The position numbers and the translations under genes are program-made. Source: Oligoflexus sp. (lineage in GTDB: Bacteria; Bdellovibrionota_B; Oligoflexia; Oligoflexales; Oligoflexaceae). From it: DNA of 64,000 nt. The stretch spans positions 18,161 to 82,160 of the forward strand of contig JACMOC010000019.1 in assembly GCA_014378195.1 (NCBI GenBank), written 5' to 3'. Positions 54,576-63,714 of this stretch are shown in pieces; position 1 is the stretch's first letter, and every line of letters starts with the position of its first letter. The notes beneath the pieces are model-generated. The model was not told where the DNA came from. It saw only the letters and a list, made by a program, of their open reading frames with translations, and ran no database searches.

Positions 54576-55040
54576 TCACGGTCCTTCCGAGTTGACCATC
54601 CACGACGAAAATCCTTCCAGAAAAGCCCGAAATTCTGGAAGATGAGCGTCCGGAAACTGATACCGATCGCTATCGTCCAAGACTTCGTTGAAGAGGCGAA
54701 GCCATTCTTGCCGAAAGTCCTCAGTGATGCGAAATGGAATATGCCGTGCCCTCATCCGCGGAGGCCCATAGGTCTGATGATAAAGAGGCGGTCCCCCCAT
54801 CAGGCCAATGAAAAACAACGCCGATCGCTCCGATGCTTTGTCCAAATCTCCGGTAAACATACCAGCGATTTTCGACGTTCCTAATTTTCGGTAGAAATCC
54901 CGCAACATCGTTTTTATATTATCTTCTCCCATTATTTCATACAGTCCGCGGTAGGGGGCTACGGTCCCTCTCGGTCCGTCGGCTGGCGTATAAATAGGGT
55001 CAGACGGATCGCGAAAATATCTGGGATGTTGGTCGGACAT
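54576..55040 (-). CDS. Truncated hemoglobin-like protein
   Basis: 154 residues from ATG 55040 (GAGGA 7 bp before; the TTG at 55058 is not used). The globin core starts at PYRGLYEIMGEDNIKTMLRDFYRKL. GGPPLYHQTYGPPRMRARHIPF contains the probable proximal His, and FRQEWLRLFNEVLDD is the H helix. The GGP(P/L) Y..TYG pattern fits group 2 truncated globins. Likely binds oxygen or NO. The N-terminal ~25 residues and the C-terminal tail extend the usual 125-residue core. Monocistronic. Confidence 0.87.
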   Translation of the reverse strand: MSDQHPRYFRDPSDPIYTPADGPRGTVAPYRGLYEIMGEDNIKTMLRDFYRKLGTSKIAGMFTGDLDKASERSALFFIGLMGGPPLYHQTYGPPRMRARHIPFRITEDFRQEWLRLFNEVLDDSDRYQFPDAHLPEFRAFLEGFSSWMVNSEGP

Positions 55041-55148
55041 GAATCGATCCTCGGGCAATTAAGAGGAGTTGAGGAAGTGGAGTATAATCGAAAGTCGGCG
55101 GAAAGTGAAGTCAGACTGGAGTTAGAGGCTATTGTGCTTGTCTAAGGA

Positions 55149-55200
55149 CTTTACTTCTTAAATGACCGCGCTCATCGTTGGGAAGTAAAGCAGTTGTGCT
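55149..55200. repeat. 9-bp inverted repeat upstream of the 55222 gene
   Basis: CTTTACTTC (55149-55157) and GAAGTAAAG (55192-55200) are perfect complements, 34 bp apart, ending 21 bp before the ATG at 55222. Possible leader hairpin or operator. Confidence 0.4.
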
Positions 55201-55221
55201 TACCCTTTAGGAGTATAAATT

Positions 55222-55779
55222 ATGAGTCAGAATAAGAATCATAGGCAAAAAATGAGTTTTGATAATCCCGAAGTTGAAGGGGAGTTTCTCGAGGAAAGCG
55301 CGGATTCCATGCTTTCCGTGAGCGATTCGCGCGGCAACATGGATCATTCCGATACTATCATGATGACGGAAATCGATCGCTCCAAACTCGACGATTATGG
55401 GATTGAAACAGGACTTGAAGACGAGGTGGCTCCAAAAACACCACGTGCTCGCTTGCCTCGTGCTCCTAGACAGAGTAAAACACCGCCTCAGAATACTTTC
55501 AGCAAAACGAGCGAAATTCTTAAATCCTTGCCCTTTAATACAGAATCCTTGAAGCCGTATCTAGAAAAGGCGCAGGATTTCCTCAAGCCCTATAATGAGG
55601 AAATAAGCAAACAATACGAAATCTTCAGTAGGGAACTTAAGGCACGTACGAGCAAAGTTGACAAGGCAATCAAAACGCAACCCTACCTCTTCGCGTTCGG
55701 TGCGGTTGTTGCTGGTTTTGCTTTGTCCCGTATTGTCCCTTCGTCCTCATCCTCGAATTCGTCGCCGCTTAGTAGATAG
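55222..55779 (+). CDS. Membrane-anchored ElaB/YqjD (DUF883)-like protein
   Basis: 185 residues with TTTAGGAG at 55206-55213. The N-terminal half is polar and disordered-looking, Met/Asp/Ser-rich then Pro/Arg-rich. A helical region (LKPYLEKAQDFLKPYNEEISKQYE) leads to a single C-terminal membrane segment (PYLFAFGAVVAGFALSRIV) after KAIKTQP. The layout 'helix, xxPxxxxxxAxxxGxxxG, short tail' is that of ElaB/YqjD proteins, which tie ribosomes to the inner membrane in stationary phase. Family membership is a layout argument, not a motif match. Confidence 0.7.
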   Translation: MSQNKNHRQKMSFDNPEVEGEFLEESADSMLSVSDSRGNMDHSDTIMMTEIDRSKLDDYGIETGLEDEVAPKTPRARLPRAPRQSKTPPQNTFSKTSEILKSLPFNTESLKPYLEKAQDFLKPYNEEISKQYEIFSRELKARTSKVDKAIKTQPYLFAFGAVVAGFALSRIVPSSSSSNSSPLSR

Positions 55780-55804
55780 GTTGGGTACTTAAAAGACAGG
55801 AGAT

Positions 55805-56722
55805 TTAATGACAGTTTTTATCACGATGGGGCAGAGGTATATTAAGAACTCCCATCGTGACGTTTGCAGGACCGGAGCCTAGAATCTGTGCATAACCGCG
55901 AAAAACATCGAATGAGCTAGGCGAGTTTAAAACCGCAGTCATAACGGATTTCAAACTGTTCACCTTTGACTCCTCCCATGATGATCCTGGCATCAGAAAA
56001 GCACGCTCGCCTTTTACTGTTATAAGGGCGAAATAAAGCGCCTTATCGCGCTTCTTTTTATCGTTAAGAGTCGTGCTCCAGTCTTTAGCACTTAGTACCG
56101 CTTTATCTATGCAGTGGTCCGACTTTTGGCTATCGTAGCAGATGAAAAGTCCATAATCCTGGTCCCCGTCCGGCAGAGTAACCGATTGATTAGGACCTGC
56201 CGACACTTCATCTAGACTTAATCTTGTCTTGAAAGCTTCAGCGTTTTTATCGCCAAGTGGTTCCAAGCTTACCAAAAAATCTTTTTTTGACAAGTTTTCA
56301 GCTAGCCCTTTATAGAGATCAAAATCACCGACACTACAGCCCTGCGCTCTGACATTCAAGCGCATGATGAACTTTAGATTGTGACCGATTTTTGTGGAGG
56401 GAATCTCCTGAAGTCCGTTAGCCATCATTGCATTGTAGGATTCTTCCGTTAAGGACGCAAATGCCGTTCCAGAAACGGACTGCTCAGGCAAGTTTATTAG
56501 GTTGTCTTTTGGTGAGTTAGTGCTTAGTATTACGGGCAAAACGGATCGTTTCGATGTGTCGGTCAAAGTTGATCCTGACGAAGTAGGACTTTGGGCTAGT
56601 CTTTTTTTCATGTAGAAAAAAAGACCAATAAGCAAAGCCGCTATGAACACGAGAGGTTTTTTCCCCGAACGCCCTTGACCTTCATTTTTCTGTCGTTTCC
56701 ACCTATTGCTTGGTATCTTCAT
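55805..56722 (-). CDS. Membrane protein partner of the Hint-domain protein
   Basis: 305 residues from ATG 56722; a TTG at 56743 would lengthen it by 7. A basic N terminus is followed by one membrane helix (PLVFIAALLIGLFFYM), then a ~260-residue outside domain with three or four Cys (AQGCSVGDF, FICYDSQ, DHCIDK, final NCH) that could form disulfides. No family recognised. It overlaps the end of the Hint-protein gene by 20 bp, so the two are translated together and probably act on each other. Confidence 0.75.
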   Translation of the reverse strand: MKIPSNRWKRQKNEGQGRSGKKPLVFIAALLIGLFFYMKKRLAQSPTSSGSTLTDTSKRSVLPVILSTNSPKDNLINLPEQSVSGTAFASLTEESYNAMMANGLQEIPSTKIGHNLKFIMRLNVRAQGCSVGDFDLYKGLAENLSKKDFLVSLEPLGDKNAEAFKTRLSLDEVSAGPNQSVTLPDGDQDYGLFICYDSQKSDHCIDKAVLSAKDWSTTLNDKKKRDKALYFALITVKGERAFLMPGSSWEESKVNSLKSVMTAVLNSPSSFDVFRGYAQILGSGPANVTMGVLNIPLPHRDKNCH

Positions 56723-58739
56723 GCGTAGTCTCAACCTTTTCAATTTTAGCTTTCCCCAGTTTTTTCTGAAGGTAAAGATCGCCCGTCATAATCCCGTTCG
56801 CTACAACATAATGGTCGTCGTCGGAACTTGATCCTTCGAGCTCGAAATTCCATACCTCAGGATCTGGAGTGTTAGCGCTGCGTATGTCCCGCGTGATTGA
56901 CGTAATTGGAGTCGCGGTCCCTCCATCAAGTACAGAGTCTCCCGCCATCAATTCTTTCGCTTGTTTTAAGCCTTTGCTTGTCAGGAAGGGATGTCCTTCG
57001 GTGACTTTGATCTCTGTCGATCCTAACTTGATAGTATACAACGGCAAGACCTCGGGTCCAGCAACAACATCCCTAACCACAGCGCCACGTTGAGTCATAG
57101 GATTCCAGAGAATGTCACCTCGGCGGATCTGCGATGCTTTGCGAAGCGAGCCATTCGCCATCAGGATTTGGGTGGACTCTTCGAAACAACCACAACCGTT
57201 TCGCTGAGAAACGTACTGGCGTTGACATGCGGGTTCCATGTACACGTAATACTGCTCGAGGTCTTTAGCAGGTCCAACCACGGCCGCAAACTGAGTCCAC
57301 AAATTGTTGACATCCACGTCGGAAGGCTTCGAAATCCCGAGCGAGCTGACAATTTTCTGCGCTACCAACTCATTGTTCGCGCAGTAACTCCCTTTCCCGC
57401 CTAGACGTTGCACTTCAGCTGTTTGGCCAGGTTCAAAGGTATCGAGGGTGTTTTTGGGAATAGTTTGGTCTAACCCCCCAAAATAAGAATGGTCAAGGAA
57501 GCCCCAATAGTTTGTTTGATATTCTTGATCTGTTGTCATCGCTGTACAGCTGTTGCGACAGTTATTAGACGAGTCGACACTATTATTACCACCCACAGTG
57601 GTAATATTTGTGACAAGAGTGGTTGTTGTGGTGACTGTGATCCACATGGGTTGATCGAGAGTAGTGGTATGCTGTTGCCCATCGACGCCAATCAGATCCA
57701 CATGATAGGTAGTTTTTGCGGCAGCCGAGCTCTGGCTTGCTGTCGTCGTCGTCGTCGTACCACTCCCTCCTCCTCCTCCTGCAACGGAAACGATAGGCTC
57801 TACTATGAAAGCACTACAAGTCGGTTGTTCAACTTTTTGGGCATTACCCGCTGCTATAGTGTTAGTCGTATTGATGACGGTTGCTGCGCCCAAAACATTC
57901 GTTCCTAGAAATATCAACTCGGTATCGCCCAAAGGAGTTAGAGTCGAATGGATATTGTTTGCGAAATGAGTAATTTGATTGTCAGTGTTAATGCCCACAA
58001 TATTTGACCAGCCACTATCATTCCAAACCTTCGCATGGTGCACAACGCCGTCAGCCCAGACTTCGAGAACATATTTACCAGATGGAAGGGGATTGCTTTG
58101 AGTCCCAAAGTTGGTGGTAAATGATCCCCCAGTTTCGGGCTTAATTTTCAGTATTGATGTTCCAGGTAAAGGCGCGGGGAGGTCGATACGCCCGATCATT
58201 ACGGTCGTCGGATGATCGACTGTTGCTTTGGTTGTGGCTTTTACGTCGACCGCTTTCACATAATATTTGTTAAGCGAATCTCGCACCATGCCAACCACTT
58301 GGAGCGACTCTGTATTTGCCATCAGAGCCGCACTAGCCATTGTCTTGTGCCCAAGAAACAATTCGTTCAGCTCACTGGGACTCAATTCTTTATCGGAGAA
58401 GCCTTTGATCGTAACGCTAGTTCCGTTAGTCGTAAGTGTTGTATTAGAGAATGGGTTGGGCAACAGATTCCAGGAACTGGCGAAATAGTCCGTCGGGAAA
58501 ATTGCCGGTTCATGAATACTTCCGCCCAACTTTGCGGAAGACATCGCACTTCGCAGAACGCTGAGGTTTGATAGATTATTGTTTTGAAGGAGGATCGATC
58601 GATTGCTGACGCCGAGTTGTTTGGTCCTTTGATTCAATGAGTCTGAGGAGTTTTTTATGTACATACTCGACAACGACAAAACAGTAATGGCGGTTAACGC
58701 CGTAACTGAAATATTGCCTTTTTCTGATGAAAATTTCAT
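56703..58739 (-). CDS. Surface protein with C-terminal Hint (hedgehog/intein) domain
   Basis: 678 residues, GGAGG before the ATG. One N-terminal membrane segment (VTALTAITVLSLSSMYI) lies after a short KGN start, similar to pilin-type leaders. A large Thr/Asn/Ser-rich extracellular region carries homopolymer stretches (five Gly, six Thr), and a Cys-containing part (NNCRNSC, EPACQRQ) follows. Residues ~514-660 form a Hint domain: GCFEESTQILMANGS with nucleophile C518, the VTEGHPFLT block with H583, and HYVVANGIMTG at the end. Inteins end in HN plus Cys/Ser/Thr; this end does not, so N-terminal self-cleavage is likelier than splicing. Only ~20 residues follow the domain. Confidence 0.85.
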   Translation of the reverse strand: MKFSSEKGNISVTALTAITVLSLSSMYIKNSSDSLNQRTKQLGVSNRSILLQNNNLSNLSVLRSAMSSAKLGGSIHEPAIFPTDYFASSWNLLPNPFSNTTLTTNGTSVTIKGFSDKELSPSELNELFLGHKTMASAALMANTESLQVVGMVRDSLNKYYVKAVDVKATTKATVDHPTTVMIGRIDLPAPLPGTSILKIKPETGGSFTTNFGTQSNPLPSGKYVLEVWADGVVHHAKVWNDSGWSNIVGINTDNQITHFANNIHSTLTPLGDTELIFLGTNVLGAATVINTTNTIAAGNAQKVEQPTCSAFIVEPIVSVAGGGGGSGTTTTTTASQSSAAAKTTYHVDLIGVDGQQHTTTLDQPMWITVTTTTTLVTNITTVGGNNSVDSSNNCRNSCTAMTTDQEYQTNYWGFLDHSYFGGLDQTIPKNTLDTFEPGQTAEVQRLGGKGSYCANNELVAQKIVSSLGISKPSDVDVNNLWTQFAAVVGPAKDLEQYYVYMEPACQRQYVSQRNGCGCFEESTQILMANGSLRKASQIRRGDILWNPMTQRGAVVRDVVAGPEVLPLYTIKLGSTEIKVTEGHPFLTSKGLKQAKELMAGDSVLDGGTATPITSITRDIRSANTPDPEVWNFELEGSSSDDDHYVVANGIMTGDLYLQKKLGKAKIEKVETTHEDTKQ

Positions 58740-58881
58740 ACAGAGCCTCCTTAGGTCTTCTTAATCGGAATAAACTAGGGAGAAATTAATATCAAAGCAA
58801 AAAATTTAAAATAGACAATAATATCAACAAATTATATTAATTAATCAGCCCGGATCTGAGAGGTGCGGGAGCTTAATTTCA

Positions 58882-60177
58882 TCACGGCTTGAAAAACCAG
58901 CGTTGCTGGGCATTATCGTTACAGGTCCAGGTTTGAACGTTGCCGCCGTTCATCATACTGCCGCCTGCAACATCGAGGCATTTGCCACCAGCAACTACAG
59001 AAACCTTGTAAGAACTATCCGATTGGACTGAGAAAGTAAGTATTTGTGCATCGGTCCCGTTGCATGAATATTGCTGAATTTGCGATCCGTCAGCTGTATT
59101 CGCAGCTCGGAGATCTATGCATTTTCCGCTATTTACAGCCACTAAATAACGTTTGCCACTCCCTGCATCGGCGACCTTAAACTCTTGGTTTGCCTGATGG
59201 TTGCCGCAGGCCCATTGTTGGGCACGCGCGCTATCTGCTGTCGTCGGACCCTCGATATCAAGGCATTTCCCACTGTTTTTAGAGACCAGATTATAGGTCC
59301 CACCGATTTGGGGAGCGACTGCACCTGAGGCGTTTCCACCGGGATTGTTCGGTGGAAAAGGGGTATTGGGTGCGCCGATCAAATCGCCTGAGATTTTTCC
59401 GTAACGGGCTTTGACCAGATCATTTACGCTCCATATCACAAAACCGTTGTTGCGTGCATAGTCGATGATACGGGGGACTGCAGCCACCGTTTGAGAATAC
59501 ACGGCATGCATAAGTATAATGCCGTTTTTGCCATAACCTGGCGTTGCAAGTTGGCTCGTAACATTGTTGTACACACAGTCGCCGTTGCCATCTGGACAAT
59601 CAAAGTCGCTCGCATCGATTTGCCATCCCACATGCACAGCATGTTTAGCGACGATAGGTGACACGAGATTGTAAGCAGCGGATGGGTGGTTAGGATCATT
59701 GTCTTGATAAGGATCGCCGTATGGCGCGCGCAAAATCGTCAGTCTGGGGCCCTGGCCGCTGAAAATATTCTTTACGTCTACTTCCACTTCAGAAATTTCT
59801 TTTTCGATATCGGCAGAGGAAAGTGCTGAGAGATGAAGGTGGCGAGCCGTGTGATTGGCAAGTTCGTGGCCTTCGCCCACGATGCGCCGGATCAATACTT
59901 TCATTGGCTCATCTTGACTAATGCTGGACCAGTTTTCGGCATTGATGAAGAAAGTGCCTTTGGCATTTTTGCTCTTCAATGCGTCGACGACTTTTGCCGT
60001 GTTGCTGTAGTCCGGGCCATCATCAAAAGTCAGAACTATGACGTTGTTCGGGACATACGAAGGGTTGTTTTCAAATCCTAGCTCGTAAGGCGCAGCATAG
60101 ACCTTGCTCGAATAGAAGACCATAACGAGAGGAATAGAAAGCGCGAACGCACTTAAAAAAGACTTACGATGTTTCAT
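58882..60177 (-). CDS. Secreted polysaccharide deacetylase with ricin-type lectin
   Basis: 431 residues with a signal peptide ending at VYA-A (residue 28). Residues ~45-265 are a NodB/CE4 deacetylase: TFDDGP with D52 and D53, metal ligands in NHTARHLHLS, RAPYG, DASDFD and the catalytic-His motif LMHAVYSQT. After a Gly/Asn/Pro linker, residues ~290-431 are a ricin B lectin with three repeats ending in QxW-type segments (QQWACG, WTCNDNAQQRW) and 'GKCLD' openings. The enzyme would remove acetyl groups from chitin, peptidoglycan or a related glycan, while the lectin holds the substrate. Monocistronic. Confidence 0.93.
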   Translation of the reverse strand: MKHRKSFLSAFALSIPLVMVFYSSKVYAAPYELGFENNPSYVPNNVIVLTFDDGPDYSNTAKVVDALKSKNAKGTFFINAENWSSISQDEPMKVLIRRIVGEGHELANHTARHLHLSALSSADIEKEISEVEVDVKNIFSGQGPRLTILRAPYGDPYQDNDPNHPSAAYNLVSPIVAKHAVHVGWQIDASDFDCPDGNGDCVYNNVTSQLATPGYGKNGIILMHAVYSQTVAAVPRIIDYARNNGFVIWSVNDLVKARYGKISGDLIGAPNTPFPPNNPGGNASGAVAPQIGGTYNLVSKNSGKCLDIEGPTTADSARAQQWACGNHQANQEFKVADAGSGKRYLVAVNSGKCIDLRAANTADGSQIQQYSCNGTDAQILTFSVQSDSSYKVSVVAGGKCLDVAGGSMMNGGNVQTWTCNDNAQQRWFFKP

Positions 60178-60297
60178 CAGTCCGTGACTCCAAAAGTTTG
60201 GTGCAAAAAGTATTGTAGTGTTTGGAGATACTCCGACCCTCTAGACTGCACAAGTGCAATTCATCATGCTAATTGTATCTTTGAGGCAGAATTTTTT

Positions 60298-61830
60298 TTA
60301 GCGGCGCGCGGCTCGCGCGGGCCTACGAACACGTCGGCGAATATGACCAATACTCTTTCGACTTTGATCCAATGCTCCGATGATAATTGCGTAAGGAAAA
60401 TATGTCATGTGCCGAATACCTGCAACGTTAGCGACCGACCGCAAGGCATGCCGTGTTTTCTGATAGAGCTCGGTGATCACGATGCGTTCTTCCACGTCGC
60501 CCTGTTCGGTGACTGCTAAAAGCCTATGAATGGCGTAGATGCCGACAAAAAAAGCAAAAACGAAGAGAAAGTCGGTCCCCTGAAAATCCAGCGCTGAAAA
60601 ACGGAAGCGGTCTTTTTGAAGACCCATCGAATGCCAGACGATATCAAACTTCAGCTGCTCTTTACTGAGATAGTCACCTAGTATCCCTGCGAGGATAGGA
60701 GCGATGCACGCAGCCACGCCATTGACCAAGGCGTTAGTTGCTAAAAATACCGTTGCTTTGCCCTTGGGTGCGGCTTTGAGTGCTATATTACTCGAGCAAA
60801 GCGTGACCCCTGCAGTGGAGATACCGGAGAGTATATGAATGAGAAAAAGCAAAGGGAGAGTAAACATGTGCTTGTCAGGAAGAGTGAGGAAAGGCCAGAG
60901 ACCTATACCGATGATAAAGAGCGGACCTGCAACGGTGAGGCACGATTTATTGCTAAAGCGATCCGCAAGTTCTCCCCAAATATGAAAAAAAAGCACATTT
61001 ATGCCCTGGCTTAATACCGAAAGACCGATTATCCAGCTAAGCGGCATACCGAGGACTTGAATCATGTAGACTGTGTAGAAAGGAGCAGCGAGATTGACCG
61101 CGAAATTCCACGTTGCGAGAAAAATGATCAGACGACGATAATTTCTGTCGCGAAAGGGTTGTTTAAGCATCGGCAAAAGGCGTTCCGTGTGATGGGTCGT
61201 CAGGCGTGGCTCCGGCACGCGCGCGAGGAAAAAAATACCGGATAAACCAGCGAGAGATCCCACAAAAAAAAGCAGGGAATAGGTGAAGGTTCCGCCGCCC
61301 GGACCAAAGGATTTATCGAGCGAAACTCCGGCTATCAGGGATAACAACGCTGCAAATGCGGTTGAAACGGCCAGCCTTTTGCCAAAAAAACGTCCCATGA
61401 TCGTCTCGGGAATGAGATCATGCATCCACGTGTTCCAAGCACAGCCGGATATCGATCCCATCGAATTATAGAAAAACAAAGCCGCAACAAAGAGCGGAAC
61501 TCGCGCATTGGGGTAGGGGAACCACGGGAGAAAAGCACAGGACAGTAAAAAAATGCGGCCCAGGCCGGCTGCATAAACAACGACTCGTTTGCGCGAGCGA
61601 AACTTCTCGATAATAAGGATAGCGGGTATCTGCATGATCTGCGAAAGAGGGGCGGTGGCTGCAATCACACCGATCGCGAGATTGCTAGCACCAAGAAGCA
61701 GAGCAAAGGTAACAAGGAAGGCCCCGCCTGTAAGCGAACCCATAATGGTCGACATGGCTCCGTCGACCATTAAAAGCTTGAGGCCTTTATTGAGATCATG
61801 ATCTTCGATCTGGTCTTGAGGCAGAAACAT
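60298..61830 (-). CDS. Major facilitator superfamily transporter
   Basis: 510 residues with 12 predicted membrane helices. MFS features are the loop 2-3 basic pattern (EKFRSRKRVVVYAAG), the central cytoplasmic loop with Arg/His (EPRLTTHHTERLLPML) and GELADRFSNKSCLTVAG in the second half. The C-terminal ~60 residues are basic and cytosolic (RRRVRRPARAARR). Substrate cannot be told. It is divergent from the SDR gene and has no same-strand partner. Confidence 0.88.
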   Translation of the reverse strand: MFLPQDQIEDHDLNKGLKLLMVDGAMSTIMGSLTGGAFLVTFALLLGASNLAIGVIAATAPLSQIMQIPAILIIEKFRSRKRVVVYAAGLGRIFLLSCAFLPWFPYPNARVPLFVAALFFYNSMGSISGCAWNTWMHDLIPETIMGRFFGKRLAVSTAFAALLSLIAGVSLDKSFGPGGGTFTYSLLFFVGSLAGLSGIFFLARVPEPRLTTHHTERLLPMLKQPFRDRNYRRLIIFLATWNFAVNLAAPFYTVYMIQVLGMPLSWIIGLSVLSQGINVLFFHIWGELADRFSNKSCLTVAGPLFIIGIGLWPFLTLPDKHMFTLPLLFLIHILSGISTAGVTLCSSNIALKAAPKGKATVFLATNALVNGVAACIAPILAGILGDYLSKEQLKFDIVWHSMGLQKDRFRFSALDFQGTDFLFVFAFFVGIYAIHRLLAVTEQGDVEERIVITELYQKTRHALRSVANVAGIRHMTYFPYAIIIGALDQSRKSIGHIRRRVRRPARAARR

Positions 61831-62182
61831 CGTACGTTCCCATCGTGCGCAGTGCGCAGTGCGAAGAAAGACCGTTTTACTTTGGCAAAAGTTGATTCGT
61901 GATTCAATGTGTCAAGCGTGGACATAGGCCGATCCTTCTCTTGAATTTCGTTCTTAAAACGTCTTGAGAATCGTAGGTTAACAATCCTTATCGGTTTGAT
62001 GACATTTATTTATGCGAAACGATTGGCGCTTTTTTGCGACTCTGAGAGTTCGATGAATCCACACCTGATCCATTCGCTGAAAGCTCTGGTGGGTAAGGGC
62101 TTGTGTCAGAAGCCGTGGGAATATCTTTTGATTCCCGGCGCCTTCCATGTTTCGATACCACTGGAACATGAGGAGGACGGGT
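61831..62182. other. Divergent intergenic region, 352 bp
   Basis: It holds promoters for the MFS and SDR genes. A 64-codon plus-strand frame (61996-62190) overlaps the SDR start by 8 bp, but it has no ribosome binding site or recognisable feature and is not called. A short TGCGCAG-type tandem occurs near 61848-61860. Confidence 0.45.
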
Positions 62183-63304
62183 ATGCATAAGCGAAGTATG
62201 AAACACGCAACCGTTGTTATCACAGGTGCGACAAGCGGCATAGGCCGCGCCATTGCTATGGAATTTGCAGCGGCAAAAGCCAACCTGGTCTTGGCGGCCC
62301 GAAACGAAGACAACCTTCGTGACATCGTTCAAGAGTGTATTCGTCAAGGTGCACATGCCGTCTCCGTGCCGACGGACGTGAGTGAACTGGACGCCATGGA
62401 AAAGCTCGCCGCTATGGCCGAAGCTGCCTTTGAGGGACCAATAGCTGTTTGGATTAACAATGCAGGTATAGGAACGTTTGGCGAATTTTCAGAAACTCCG
62501 CTTGAAGCTCACGTGCAGGTCGTTAAAACCAATCTCATTGGGTATATGAACGGTTGTTTTGCTGTTCTGCCCTATTTTAAAAAAGCTCGCACGGGTGTGA
62601 TTATTAACATGAACTCATCGGGAGCGTTTGTGCCGATGCCGTTTGCCTCGGGGTACAGTGCAAGTAAATTTGGGCTGCTCGGATTTATGGAGGCGCTGCG
62701 TGGAGAACTTATTCATGACACGAATATCCATGTTTGTGACATCTATCCCTATTTTGTGAACACTCCCGGATTTCGTCATGCTGGCAACTATATGGGGGTC
62801 ACTCTTAAACCCCTGCCGCTAACGATCGAATCCGAAGTTGTAGCACAGGCAGTTTTTGCTCTTGCCCAATCGCCCCGTGCCCAGACCACCTTGGGCTGGC
62901 CTACCTACGCAGCGCGTGTTGCCTATACACTGTTCCCGGGTCTTACGCGCAGTCTAACGGGTCAATTCCTTCGCGCGTATTTTCAAACCGCTGTTCCTTC
63001 GCCACAAACAGAAGGAACAATCTTTGAATCAAAACGAGAAATTGGACGTAGCTCCGGAACGCCATCCGCAGTGGCCCATCTTCCAGCTCTCAAACCTTTG
63101 GTGTCCAAACCAATGATACTTGGCGCCGCTGGTTTAGCAGCTGTCGGTCTCGGCGTATTTTTGGCCACGAGATCAAAAAGCAGAGCTAAATTATCAGGGA
63201 AAATGAAGTCAGAAATAGACGACCCATCGGTTCGAACTCTGTCCGAGAACGACGACTATCCACTTTATGAAAGATTACAAGGCTCGCAGATCGCTAAGGC
63301 GTGA
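62183..63304 (+). CDS. Short-chain dehydrogenase/reductase with C-terminal membrane anchor
   Basis: 373 residues from ATG 62183, chosen over ATG 62147 and 62168 because GAGGAGG (62169-62176 region) lies at correct spacing. Classical SDR: NAD(P) loop TGATSGIGRA, NNAG in WINNAGIG, catalytic Ser in MNSSGAF and the YxxxK motif YSASK. The product is ~120 residues longer than a plain SDR. Past the fold comes a linker and a hydrophobic segment (MILGAAGLAAVGLGVFLA) followed by Lys/Arg, so it is probably tail-anchored. Substrate unknown; lipid or sterol-like substrates are common for such forms. Confidence 0.9.
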   Translation: MHKRSMKHATVVITGATSGIGRAIAMEFAAAKANLVLAARNEDNLRDIVQECIRQGAHAVSVPTDVSELDAMEKLAAMAEAAFEGPIAVWINNAGIGTFGEFSETPLEAHVQVVKTNLIGYMNGCFAVLPYFKKARTGVIINMNSSGAFVPMPFASGYSASKFGLLGFMEALRGELIHDTNIHVCDIYPYFVNTPGFRHAGNYMGVTLKPLPLTIESEVVAQAVFALAQSPRAQTTLGWPTYAARVAYTLFPGLTRSLTGQFLRAYFQTAVPSPQTEGTIFESKREIGRSSGTPSAVAHLPALKPLVSKPMILGAAGLAAVGLGVFLATRSKSRAKLSGKMKSEIDDPSVRTLSENDDYPLYERLQGSQIAKA

Positions 63305-63353
63305 GTCTTGCAGCCCTATGATCTCTTAACAAACCTTTCTGGAGACTGAAGCC

Positions 63354-63644
63354 ATGACAGATCGTAAAGCCAAAGATACGACGAATCATCATCACGACAG
63401 CAAACATCATAAAGGCAAAGAAAATTCTGGTGGTGAGCCGAGCAAACACGCTCTTACCCAACATGCAGACGTGCAGGCTGATGAGCAGGCGAATATTGAT
63501 GTAGCCGAAGGTCATGATCACAAAAAGGGTAACATCGGACCTTCTGGGCAAGGTTCGCATCGCGGCCGTGAACGCGCAAATACCCAATCTAAAGCCTCGG
63601 GACGCTCGAACGTTCCCTCCGATAGTGGTCACCTTGCTCATTAA
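63354..63644 (+). CDS. Small His-rich hydrophilic protein
   Basis: 96 residues with no hydrophobic stretch: 15 or so His, many Lys, Asp, Gly and Ser (NHHHDSKHHKGKEN at the N terminus). GGAG lies 10 bp before the ATG. It starts 49 bp after the SDR stop and may share that transcript; a strong terminator follows. Composition resembles small stress-induced, intrinsically disordered proteins. Metal binding through His is possible but not shown. Confidence 0.7.
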   Translation: MTDRKAKDTTNHHHDSKHHKGKENSGGEPSKHALTQHADVQADEQANIDVAEGHDHKKGNIGPSGQGSHRGRERANTQSKASGRSNVPSDSGHLAH

Positions 63645-63647
63645 AAC

Positions 63648-63685
63648 AAAAGCCGAAGTCATTCAACTTCGGCTTTTTCTTTTTC
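63648..63685 (+). terminator. Rho-independent terminator
   Basis: AAAAGCCGAAGT (63648-63659) pairs with ACTTCGGCTTTT (63666-63677), with more T after it. It ends the SDR/His-rich unit. Confidence 0.9.
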
Positions 63686-63714
63686 TCTTTCTTCTGTGCA
63701 GTTGACAGTAGCAA

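Noticed and set aside
56703..57200. Hint region as a true intein
   Set aside because: The C-terminal block lacks the His-Asn plus Cys/Ser/Thr junction and there is no extein sequence after it.
57742..57780. Trinucleotide tracts considered as a CRISPR or phase-variation switch
   Set aside because: No spacer-repeat structure; the units are 3 bp, so length change keeps the frame and cannot switch the gene off.
61996..62190. 64-codon frame overlapping the SDR start
   Set aside because: It could be a leader peptide because it overlaps the SDR ATG, but there is no ribosome binding site and no conserved-looking pattern.
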